The notes below the pieces were generated by a model. It did no database searches. It was not told the DNA's origin and saw only the letters and a list, made by a program, of their open reading frames with translations. Below, one piece after another: positions 10,595 to 20,539 of a stretch of 64,000 nt of DNA (position 1 is the stretch's first letter; each line of letters begins with the position of its first letter). The position numbers were made by a program, and so were the translations under genes. This stretch comes from Apostichopus japonicus. Its lineage: Eukaryota; Echinodermata; Holothuroidea; Aspidochirotida; Stichopodidae. Location of the stretch: positions 17,284,376-17,348,375 of the forward strand of contig NC_092567.1 of assembly GCF_037975245.1 (NCBI RefSeq), in the 5' to 3' direction.

Positions 10595-10920
10595 TTACGT
10601 ACCGAACAATCCAGTAGCACAGAGAACTTCGTTTTCGTTTTTTTTTTCTCGAAAGAAGTTGTTCCTTCTCAGCCAGTAGTGCTCGGAGTGCCTTTAATTC
10701 TTCCTTCAAATGTTTGCATCGAGCTTTCTGTCACAACATGTGCATACTGCCGCGGTAGTTCCAACTGTCGCTGCTTCTAAATGTTTTTTTCTTTTTCCAA
10801 TACACGTATGACATTTTCCTGCGGAACATCATTAAAAACCAGCGACGGATCGAATTGAAAGTGTACTTTTATAAACTGGCAACCTTGCTTCCACGGAGCT
10901 TTCTGTTACTTCTGCAATAA
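10595..10920 (-). pseudogene. Decayed coding relic with coiled-coil stretch
   Basis: The minus strand has an acceptor-like GTAACAG near 10906. An open stretch follows: APWKQGCQFIKVHF then FDPSLVFNDVPQENVIRVLE, then a stop. In another frame comes a leucine-zipper-like KEELKALRALLAEKEQLL. The split frames indicate decay. Family unknown. Same strand as the relic at 9560-9860, so both may derive from one multi-exon gene of the host element. Confidence 0.3.
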
Positions 10921-13185
10921 ACCACGAAAGCCGGAATCGTCCATTTTGAATGCTCTTTGCAATGTAGAACTCGATTGAGGATCAAGTGCGGTGTGAATCA
11001 AACCAACGTGTTGCTACTTGTGATACCGCCTTTTACTGATTTCAAATAGCCCGCTTTCTAGTAAGCCCAGGCTGTGACGTAATTAAGTATACTGACTACG
11101 TTATTGTTACTAACCAACTGGAGTAGCCAACCAGTGACCTGCAAAGTGACAGACAGTAAACTTTATCATTGTGATGTGACCGGAAATTTCACTTGCTTAT
11201 CTGGAAATGGTATTTATAGTAAGTGAGCAGTATACTTTTCTGTTTCGTACATATATTGCGGTGGGTATTTGTGCGTTTCATCGCTTTACGTGCATGATAT
11301 AGGCCTTGAATATACTTCTTCGAATATCACTTGACGGCATATTGAGAGAAATCGGCAGAGCAAAAAACGGACTGTTGAAATCTATCACGACTAATCTATG
11401 AAAAAGGATATGGACAATGGGAATCGTAAGAGGAGCATTTAAAACGGGGGGAGGGGAGGGGCAGGGGCAGGGGGCATGTGGTAGGAGGTTGGAGGTTGGA
11501 GGTTGGAAAAAGTTTCGCACAAAATTTAAGCAAAAATTACCTAAATCTCAAATATGGATTTGCTCCGCTATGACCGACAAAGTTTAGCCGAGGTTTTTGA
11601 AGCCTGACACTGAGTACCGATTGTTCGATATCCCAGTTCCGAGGCTTGTGCCCCCCCCCCCCACCCACCCACCCTGTCCCCGTTTTTAAATAAATGCCCT
11701 AAATAGCTATTCTGGACCCGACCATTTCTAAAGCCGCAAAAACGGCATCACCAAAGAACCGGCTAATTATATTTTAATTTCTATCTCAGGACTAAACTCG
11801 GAGGGGGTACATATAGTTGGATAGAAGGAGACATCCACAAATATCCAAAATATGACTCATTTGTAATATTAGATGAATTCTACGACCATTCTGGATCAGT
11901 TTAGGGGAAAATGTTGTATCCATGAGATGTCAATGTGTTCCTCGATCACCTAACTTTCCAATTAAAATTAACAGATTACATTCTATAACAAAGGCATATG
12001 CAATTAAATAACTTCATAATAAAATTAAGAACTATTCTTTGCATTAACAGTTAAGTTTACCACACATTGGGGAACCTGACGAGGGGGGGGGGGCGAGTGG
12101 GTTGGGTGAACCACATGGTTGCATTGGGTCCCCAATATAGCGTTAAAGGAGGTCTAATTAAAGTACCCTAATTATTGTAAATGCTCATTTAAACGTCGCG
12201 TGTTCTCGGAAGCTAACTTGGCGAAAACAGCAAAGGGAAAACTCGATTGGATTTCAAGTGACAAAAATTGTGCGATGCTATGTACTCAGTGTGAAACCTC
12301 CAAGCCATAGTTTTTTTGTTTTTTTTTGTCTTGTCTTCGAAAAGTCTTCAACGCAAAGCGATTCTTTTCACATATCAGTTCATGGAAGCTGCAATTATTA
12401 TATTATCATTATGTTCTACTAGTCCATAAATTTGTTAGTACAATCATGGAGGTAAAAACCTCCATCATACAATGGTACAATGTCCTTTCTACGCTTCTGT
12501 AGCTCCGTAGTTAGCATCCAACATTGATATTTCCGAATTCTACGGTCCGGCAACAATAGGCAGCTAAATTAAAATCTGTATGGAAGCCGTGAACTGCCGC
12601 TTCTAAAACTTGTTTACGATCTTGTGAACTTATGTTAAAGTCGGAGGAAACTGAATATAGCAGTTTGTCGATCATTTAACCATGCTTTGACTCAGTGATC
12701 ATATAGAAGCTGGAATCTTACAATAAACAATTAAACAATGTGAAGCGTGTCACAGTGACAATAGTATTTGATATTTACATGTTATTCAGTATATCACGCC
12801 TTTTTGACAGTAATCACAAACACATTCTTGCTATATTTTTCAGAGACCCACGAGTTATCATTTTAAAAGGTTTGAAACTCTGACACTCTTCAAAATGCGG
12901 CAGTACTTAATTTTTAATTTTATTCAGTTCCATATCAACAGCGTAATGATATAGCTACATTCCATTTTTGACATTCAACATATTAAACATCACTTGTGTA
13001 TTTAACGTTACTTGATCGAGACGTAGTTTGCAAAAATTTTCAGGAAAATTCGTTTCTTATATATAACTATTGGAGAATAAAACCACCTTGATCCGGCACA
13101 TGCATATGGATTTCGCTGTGTGTACTACGTATTGTAATGTAGGCGCTCTATTTTTGCCTTTATACGGCACTTATGTATGTTTATT

Positions 13186-13186
<1 letters not shown>
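10921..13186. other. Element interior, no gene seen
   Basis: About 2.3 kb without a recognisable gene. Contains a G/A-rich tract (11440-11510, with GGAGGTT repeats), a poly-C tract (11650-11680), a G-run (12083-12093) and otherwise AT-rich unique sequence. Confidence 0.4.

Positions 13187-13188
<2 letters not shown>

Positions 13189-13262
<74 letters not shown>
13189..13262. repeat. (TA)n microsatellite
   Basis: Uninterrupted TA dinucleotide run of about 37 units. It abuts the SINE body and forms its 3' tail when read on the minus strand. It makes spurious Ile-Tyr ORFs on both strands. Confidence 0.95.
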
Positions 13263-13267
<5 letters not shown>

Positions 13268-13385
13268 ATCGTAATGAGTTTGTAAATCAAGAACAGTGAA
13301 ACAAACTTCCAGCCTCCACCGGGATTCGAACCACGGGCCTCCCGCTCTGTACGCGGACACCCTAACCACTAGGCTATATGGACGC
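13263..13385 (-). mobile_element. tRNA-derived SINE with (TA)n tail
   Basis: The minus strand starts with a 74 nt tRNA-like head (13312-13385). The A-box (TAGCCTAGTGG, 13366-13376) and B-box (GGTTCGAATCC, 13322-13332) both match the Pol III promoter consensus. An acceptor-like stem pairs with one mismatch and there is a recognisable anticodon-type stem. The T-stem is imperfect, and a roughly 50 nt tail leads into the TA run, so this is a SINE rather than a working tRNA gene. No target duplication was identified. Confidence 0.7.
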
Positions 13386-14229
13386 TGATTGTATGTCCAG
13401 AGGTTCGAAACCGGTAGGGAAGGTCTATATGTTTGGGACTTGCTATTCTGTTTTTAAGACTTGCATGTGTCTCAAGCATGAATGTATTACGGTACCCTCA
13501 CAGGATAATACTTCCGTGTCTCAGGTATGCATTTCTTTAATGGAATTATATAACGGACACAGGACAATCTTAGCTATTATATATTTGCATATAGGTGCGT
13601 GATTTTTACAAACACCACACGTGAATATGCCAATTTTTGGCATAATGCTTATTTTCTCAAGCGATATAAATTATTTTCGACATTTCCGTAAAAACTAAAC
13701 AGTAATGAACGTCGTTTACGTATTATACACAGGGACGTAGCTAAGGCCTGATGATTGAGAGTGGGTATGGGGGGGGGGGAGAGATGTAGTGGCTGAAATT
13801 CCAACTGGATGGGATTTGGAGCCAGAAAATTCCGACTGCTGCCTTGTAACCCACAGCCCCTCCCCCCCCCCCCACACACCCTACTCGTCAACGATACAGT
13901 CAGTGTCAGTCAGTCAGTCAGACATTCCATCTTTCGCGACTGCACTTTTGTTTTTTCGGTACATTTGTACCACTGGCCCTCACTTCACAAATTTATTAAT
14001 CACTCTGGTTAGCGAGTAAGCAATGAGTATAAGTTATCTGCTTGATAGGCTACATAGACTACCAACTAAAAAAGCTATGTTAATGTAACAAAGGGGAAAA
14101 CTTTTCTTTTTCAACAAATTATATTCGACGACATAGTGAACTACCCCAAAATACAGTGCTTTTTCCTAGCGCGCTTAATATTATTTTCTTGGGGGGGGGG
14201 GGGCTATTTATCACTCACATGAAAAACAT
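13386..14229. other. Element interior, repeat fragments
   Basis: Contains the 'GGGACGTAGCTAAGG' block near 13734, a G-run (13769-13778), a C-run (13863-13873), a short CAGT tandem (13898-13921) and a G-run near 14191. No gene seen. Confidence 0.4.
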
Positions 14230-14575
14230 TAAATTGTTCACTTCATTCCAACTGAGCATTGGGAATGAAGTGAACAGTTAAACATTTTGCAGAAAAATGT
14301 TGAGTTGACGAGATACGATAAGTTGCCAATTAAACATTTTGCAGAAAATTTTACAATTGCTAAATTGGGATGAAGTGAACAATTGAACATTTTGCCAAAA
14401 ACATGTCCAATTAACGAGATAAGATAAGTTGTCAATTGAACATTTTGCAGAAAATTGTTCAATTGCTCAGATGGAATGAAGTCAACAAGTGAACAATTTG
14501 CAGCAAAATGTCCAATACACGAGATATGATAAGTTGTCAATTAAACATTTTTCAAAAATTGTTCAATTGCTCAGT
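14230..14575. repeat. Tandem repeat, about 106 bp unit
   Basis: At least three imperfect units. Each contains 'GAGATA(C/A/T)GATAAGTTG(C/T)CAATT(A/G)AACATTTT' style blocks (starts near 14308, 14416 and 14521), with GTTCAATTGCTCA blocks between. The 100-codon reading across it on the minus strand is a repeat artefact. Confidence 0.75.
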
Positions 14576-14579
14576 TTAA

Positions 14580-15249
14580 GCAACTAAGCAATCCAACATT
14601 TTTCTGTTTTTTTTTTTTTTGGATAAGATTTTATCTTGTTATTTTAACAATTTACTGAAAAATTTCACTTTATGGGCAAAGTTTTTCTTATGTTGATGGC
14701 CATTTTAAGCTTCCGTAGAATAGCATTGAGGGTTTTAATTGTATACGTTGTACAGTAGTTTATTAGGCAATTTTTTTTTAGAGTATTAAAAATCACACGA
14801 AGTTTTGTATGGTGGAGTATAAGAACCGCGAGATACAATTTCTTAATATGACAAGGAAAACGTGGTAAATATGACTGATTAAAGGTCAAGTTTGACCGAA
14901 AATTGTAGGTCACTCACAAATAGCAAGAATTTATGAAAAATAGAGTTCGACAGTCGGAAAAATTAGAGTGCCACAGTCGGAAATTCCGTACTCATAAGCG
15001 TAGGTATACAATTTTAATCTAAGGCTGATGGGTACAGTTTCTTCCTCGTTATGATCCCCCACTATAATTTTCAGTTGATATATGTAATCAACATATTATG
15101 TTAAATTAAAAGTAAGTATAGGTATCATCAACCTATATATGAAATTGATCGCAGAGTCAATCAGGCGTAATAGATTTAGGGAGGGGAAATAGATTGTGGG
15201 GTGAGGGGCTTCGAGTTCAAATACGTATACTCATCAAAAGTAGTCTGTT
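14580..15249. other. Element interior, no gene seen
   Basis: AT-rich, with a poly-T run near 14610. No supported feature. Confidence 0.4.
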
Positions 15250-15660
15250 ATGGCCCCAAATTACGGCATGCTGTAATTGCTGGATGTTTTCAAAAAAGTC
15301 CTTTCCTGAAGGTGTTCACTCTCCATATTGTTCGCTGACATTATAAACACACACAACAAGATGATTTCCCAGTTAGGTAAATTTCCTCCAAGGTGGTTAA
15401 TAAAACAGTTTAAGAATTTTAACATAAGGTGACCATATTTTAATATGTAGCATATATGGGACCAATAAATCATACTTAGTATGATAGTAATATTTAGTAG
15501 TGTAGGGTCTACTCGTTTGTATTGGGCTAGTGAAGTTGCATATAACAAGGTTTGAACCTAACTGGAGACCAAAACTTCCCGGTATGTAACACTTTCGAAA
15601 AATAAATGAAGAGGCGCGGGAGGGGGGGGGTCGGTGGTCGGACAGAGGATTCAAGAAAGT
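15250..15660. repeat. Repeat module flanking the satellite, left copy
   Basis: A roughly 400 bp module (TTACGGCATGC..., AAGGTGACCAT..., then a G-run and GGTCGG) is present again about 2.5 kb downstream (17755-18125) with roughly 70-80% similarity by eye. Part of it is inverted at about 18865-19085. Confidence 0.6.
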
Positions 15661-17640
15661 ATGTAATATATTGGCTTCTTAAATAGTGCAGTTCCTAAAG
15701 GGTCTACTCGTTTGTATGGATTTTAATGCCTTCTAAATCGCTTTTCAAACATTTTCTGTGAAGACTACTATATTGCAGTCATACTTTCCCAAGCGTGGGC
15801 ACAATTCCCCTATAAGCGTGGGCACAATAAGGTTACTGTCACACATGCATGTTAACCAATAGGCTATGTATATGTGTATCTATGTATATGTGTCGGGGGG
15901 GGGGGGGTCGGGTGTCGGAAAGAGGATTCAAGAAAGTATGTAATATATAGGTTTCTTTAATAGTGCAGTTCCTAAAGGGTCTACTCGTTTGTATTGGGTT
16001 TTAATTCCTTCTTGCTTAATTTTCGAACGGTTTCTGTGAAGACTACTATATTTCAGTCATACTTTCCCAAGCGTGGGCACAATTCTCCTAAGCGTGGGCA
16101 CAATAAAGTTACTGTCACAAATGCATGTTAACCAAAATGTGTATATATGTATATGTGTCGGGGGGGGGGGGTGGGTCGGGGGTCGGACAGAGGATTCAAG
16201 AAAGTATGTAATATATAGGCTTCTTAAATAGTGCAGTTCCTAAAGGGTCTACTCGTTTGTATTGGGTTTTAATGCCATCTAAATCGCTTAATTTTCGAAC
16301 GGTTTCTGTGAAGACTACTATATTTCAGTCATACTTTCCCAAGCGTGGGCACAATTCTCCTAAGCGTGGGCACAATAAAGTTACTGTCACACATGCACGT
16401 TAACCAATGTGTATATGTGTATATATGTATATGTGTCGGGGGGTGGGGGGTCGGGTGTCGGAAAGAGGATTCAAGAAAGTATGTAATACATAGGCTTCTT
16501 TAATAGTGCAGTTCCTAAAGGGTCTACTCGTCTGTATTGGGTTTTAATTCCTTCTAAATCGCTTAATTTTCAAACGGTTTCTGTGAAGACTACTATATTT
16601 CAGTGATACTTTCCCAAGCGTGGGCACAATTCCCCTAAGGGTGGGCACAATAAAGTTACTGTCACAAATGCATGTTAACCAAAATGTGTATATATGTATA
16701 TGTGTCGGGGGGGGGGGGGGGGGTGGGTCGGGGGTCGGACAGAGGATTCAAGAAAGTATGTAATATATAGGCTTCTTAAATAGTGCAGTTCCTAAAGGGT
16801 CTACTCGTTTGTATTGGGTTTTAATGCCATCTAAATCGCTTAATTTTCGAACGGTTTCTGTGAAGACTACTATATTTCAGTCATACTTTCCCAAGCGTGG
16901 GCACAATTCTCCTAAGCGTGGGCACAATAAAGTTACTGTCACACATGCACGTTAACCAATGTGTATATGTGTATATATGTATATGTGTCGGGGGGTGGGG
17001 GGTCGGGTGTCGGAAAGAGGATTCAAGAAAGTATGTAATACATAGGCTTCTTTAATAGTGCAGTTCCTAAAGGGTCTACTCGTCTGTATTGGGTTTTAAT
17101 TCCTTCTAAATTGCTTAATTTTCAAACGGTTTCTGTGAAGACTACTATATTTCAGTGATACTTTCCCAAGCGTGGGCACAATTCCCCTAAGAGTGGGCAC
17201 AATAAAGTTACTGTCACAAATGCATGTTAAACAAAATGTGTATATATGTATATGTGTCGGGGGGATGGGGTGGGTCGGGGGTCGGACAGAGGATTCAAGA
17301 AAGTATGTAATATATAGGCTTCTTAAATAGTGCAGTTCCTAAAGGGTCTACTTGTTTGTATTGGGTTTTAATGCCATCTAAATCGCTTAATTTTCGAACG
17401 GTTTCTGTGAAGACTATTTTCAGTCATACTTTCCCAAGCGTGGGCACAATTCTCCTAAGCGTGGGCACAATAAAGTTACTGTCACACATGCATGTTAACC
17501 AATATGGTTATGGGTATATATATATATGTGTCGGGGGGGGGGGGGGGGTGGGTCGGGTGTCGGAAAGAGGATTCTAATATAAAGGCATCTTTAATAGTGC
17601 AAAGCATGGGCTCAATAAAGTTACTGTCACACATGCATGT
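15661..17640. repeat. Satellite array, about 270-277 bp monomer with dimeric higher-order pattern
   Basis: Seven monomers, anchored on the shared word GGTCTACT(C/T)G at 15701, 15978, 16246, 16521, 16798, 17073 and 17345. Each has a poly-G run followed by GTCGG, an AGAGGATTCAAGAAAGTATG block, and a doubled 'AAGCGTGGGCACAAT' block. From the second monomer on, two types alternate ('AATTCCTTCT' and 'AATGCCATCT'), giving a repeat about 547-552 bp long. The last monomer is internally deleted near 17575-17605. Confidence 0.88.
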
Positions 17641-17754
17641 TAACCAATATGTATATGTGTAGTGTATGCGGCTGCGTACATTATATATATGTTGTCTATG
17701 TATATATGTTAATCGTACATATGTCTGTATCTGAGACTGTATCTGTGGACTGTA

Positions 17755-18310
17755 ATGGCCGCAAATTAAGCAACTTGCAATAATTGCTAGGAATGTTCAA
17801 AAAAATACTTTCCTTGGAGGTCTTCGCTCTCCAAATTGTTCTCAGACATTCTTAATGAACACAAAAGATGACTGAACGTCTAGTGAGGTAATTTTTCTTC
17901 CAACGAGGTAATATAACCGTTTAAGAATATTGACCAGGGGTGAGGTGACCATTTTTTAATATATGGCATATATGGGCCAATACAGCATACTTTAATCCTT
18001 CTACATAACCTATATTAGTTGCATATAACAAGTTTGAACCTAACTGGACACCCAAACTTCTCCCGTAGCAACGTAAACACCTTCGAAAATTAAACGGGTG
18101 AGAGGGGGGGGGGGGTCGGAGTGTTTGAAAGAGAATATAAGAAAGTATATGATGTATAGGCTTTAGTCTCACTTGCATTTTTTCATGGGGCCTTCTCGTT
18201 TGTACATGATGTAATGCCTTCCAAATTGTTAAATTTAAGAACAGGTTTTATGACAACTAGCCTAATATATTCCAATCATACTTTCCCAAGCGTGGGCACA
18301 ATTCCCTAAG
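17755..18310. repeat. Repeat module flanking the satellite, right copy
   Basis: Second copy of the 15250-15660 module, followed by a diverged partial satellite monomer ending in the 'AAGCGTGGGCACAAT' doublet near 18287-18320. Confidence 0.6.
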
Positions 18311-18319
18311 CGTGGCACA

Positions 18320-18860
18320 ATACGGATCATATGTATATATGTGTGTGTATAGTGTACGCGGCTGCGTGCAGTACACGTTGTATATGTTCATTTTAATCGT
18401 TACGTCTGTATCTAGCCGGTAAGCAATAGGCCCTACCTACAAGTTGTTTTTCATTCTATATATTAATCTTCGTGGCATTGTTCCACTAATTTTGAGGTGA
18501 ATGTTTGTAAAACGTTTCCATGTTTGAATTCAGAGTTCAATAGCATTATCTACAATAGAAAATTTTCAATAGAAATGAACGTGGAACACATTTCTGGCGT
18601 CAACATGTGTCATTTATTTACACTTGCTTTCTATCGCTGCAACAGAAACATTTGCAGCAATGAATGAGAGAGGAAAGGGAGAGCAAAATCGTCATTAAGT
18701 TGTCGCATTCCTGCAGTAAAGAGTGCACCGTCTTAACTACAAATTTATAAATATATACTTTGTACCTCGTAAAACGTGTTTGGTAAAGTATGTTCTTTAC
18801 TTTGAATCTTTTACTTGCAATTGTTTAGATTTTACACCCCAATACAAAACCAGTATATCC
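18320..18860. other. Element interior, no gene seen
   Basis: AT-rich unique-looking sequence between the right repeat module and its inverted copy; no supported gene. Confidence 0.35.
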
Positions 18861-18864
18861 CGCT

Positions 18865-19085
18865 CCAAAGGTTTGCTGTTTTGGCCCCTAATATGCCAGG
18901 TATTCAAATATGGTCACCTTTGACACCAAAAAAAAAATATATTGTATTTGTATTAACACCCTTGAGGAAATTAACATTCAGTCATTTTATGTCTTTAATT
19001 TAGAAAGTATGAGAACAATTTGGAAAGTAAAGACCTCCTGGAAGATAATTTTTGTAAACTTCTTGCAGTTATATATGGGTGCTAT
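18865..19085 (-). repeat. Inverted partial copy of the satellite-flanking module
   Basis: Read on the minus strand, it shows the CCAGGAGGTCTTTACTTTCC...AGGTGACCATATTTG... order found at 15268-15460 and 17795-17970. The overlapping plus-strand ORFs (18910-19248 and others) are not supported as genes. Confidence 0.5.
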
Positions 19086-19595
19086 AATTTGTGGCATATG
19101 CAGACTACCTTTCATCCATTTAGCCACCGACAAATTGCTCAACGGGCAAGTATTAGCTTTGAAGTTATGTTTTCAGGATCACCGCCCTATAAGTGTGTTA
19201 TATACATGTGCACATAATGGTAGCAGTGTTATACATATGAGCTGTTAATGTTACCCTAAAACTGTGGCTTTCTAGGCATTAACCCATCATTTCATGCTCA
19301 CGACCCGACCTATAGCCAGATTGTTTAACAGGTGAGTTACAACTCCCTGATTTAACTAGTAATTGGCTAGGAAGCACATTAACGCAGGAGGATCGCCATC
19401 CTTTTGGAAATTTTCCAGTTCATATACTCCCTTAATGGGGTATAAGAGAATGTATAGCAAACGCTGATACGTGTGCGAAAATTATCAAAGGAGAAAACAA
19501 CCTCCCCGTGTGAAAAGAAAACAAAGAACAATAAGAAAGCAGACGTTAATTCAGTAAGAGTATACTATTACTTTCAAACGTAAATAGTATCAGCG

Positions 19596-19616
19596 GGGAG
19601 TTGTTATGCAACTCCC
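19596..19616. repeat. Short hairpin GGGAGTTG/CAACTCCC
   Basis: An 8 bp stem with TTATG loop. It is the core of the hairpin at 7989-8027 in the opposite sense. A partial relative, ACAACTCCCTG, lies near 19340. Confidence 0.5.
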
Positions 19617-19771
19617 TGGTATTAGTCAGCCATACATTTCGTCAGTAAGCTATTCGCGGTCACATTATTAACCCTCCTGTTGTCATGTAAGCAGCTTTGA
19701 CCGCGTTTGAAAACAAGCGCGTTTTTTTCATGCTAGTTTTGCTGTCGTTTGATTGGAGGATGAACAGCGAC

Positions 19772-19807
19772 TGATCAGGGAGGTCCAAAATATCACCTCC
19801 CTGATCA
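19772..19807. repeat. 13 bp perfect hairpin TGATCAGGGAGGT
   Basis: Arms 19772-19784 and 19795-19807 are exactly complementary around a 10-base loop. It shares CAGGGAG with the other hairpins of this element. Confidence 0.6.
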
Positions 19808-20003
19808 ACAGATGAGGGTTGTTCATTGCGGTTTCACAAATTCTCTACAACAAACCAATTGCATGCACTGTTCTGTTTGATACAGTATAAGGCAGGCCGT
19901 ATCGTGTATTTTCATTGTTGTATCTGCATATGCATCAAGAAGCAGATAAACCAAACACGTACCATACTAATCGGACATAAATAATAATAATAATAAATAA
20001 TAA

Positions 20004-20036
20004 AAAACGTCAGGCCAACTTACTTTAACACATAAA
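20004..20036 (+). mobile_element. Tiny Penelope-like 3' tail
   Basis: About 30 bases (ACGTCAGGCCAACTTACTTT followed by AACACAT) match the extreme 3' end of the Penelope-like copy at 28978-29010 in inverse orientation, with one mismatch. It follows an (AAT)n tract. Interpreted as an extremely 5'-truncated insertion. Confidence 0.5.
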
Positions 20037-20310
20037 TAATTATACATAAAAATGTTAGACAGACAGATGAGGAGACCCGTGTATGTGTCTTCTCATCTGT
20101 TTTCTCATGATTCCAGCGGTAGTGATAAGAATATCGATCAGCCATGCCATAGCGCCAAACTTAATTCTTTGTGATGGTGAGCTGTTTGTTGAGGTATTAT
20201 GATCGAGGACCCGCAACGTGAATTACGTAACTTACCAAAATGAGCAACCATGAGGAAATTTGCTGACACTCTCATAGAATTAGCTTGAGGAGTTTTGTTG
20301 GTTTGACGGC

Positions 20311-20311
<1 letters not shown>

Positions 20312-20379
<68 letters not shown>
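20312..20379. repeat. (AT)n microsatellite
   Basis: About 34 AT units. It produces a spurious Tyr-Ile ORF on the minus strand. Confidence 0.95.
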
Positions 20380-20384
<5 letters not shown>

Positions 20385-20539
20385 CTGAACAAAGTATGAG
20401 AAATACATTGTGAGGTACATATGGTTGTATGTATGTGCAAGCCATGCACATTTACATTGAAAGATATATGCTGTATTAGAACAATATCAGATATTCAAAT
20501 ATGGTCATCTTTCTGTTCATCACGTTCATCATCACGTTC

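Noticed and set aside
13070-13369. ORFs on both strands with long Tyr-Ile runs (also near 20138-20449 and 43549-43749)
   Set aside because: Produced by TA microsatellites; no protein-like sequence outside the repeat.
13312-13385. Functional tRNA gene
   Set aside because: T-stem pairing is imperfect and the sequence continues into a SINE body with a TA tail.
14238-14540. 100-codon minus-strand ORF
   Set aside because: Spans the 106 bp tandem repeat and translates it in register; no domain.
15661-17640. CRISPR-like array
   Set aside because: Units are ~270 bp, have no spacer pattern, and lie in an animal genome; it is a satellite.
18910-19248. 112-codon plus-strand ORF in the large element
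   Set aside because: Overlaps the inverted copy of the satellite-flanking module and has no recognisable motif.
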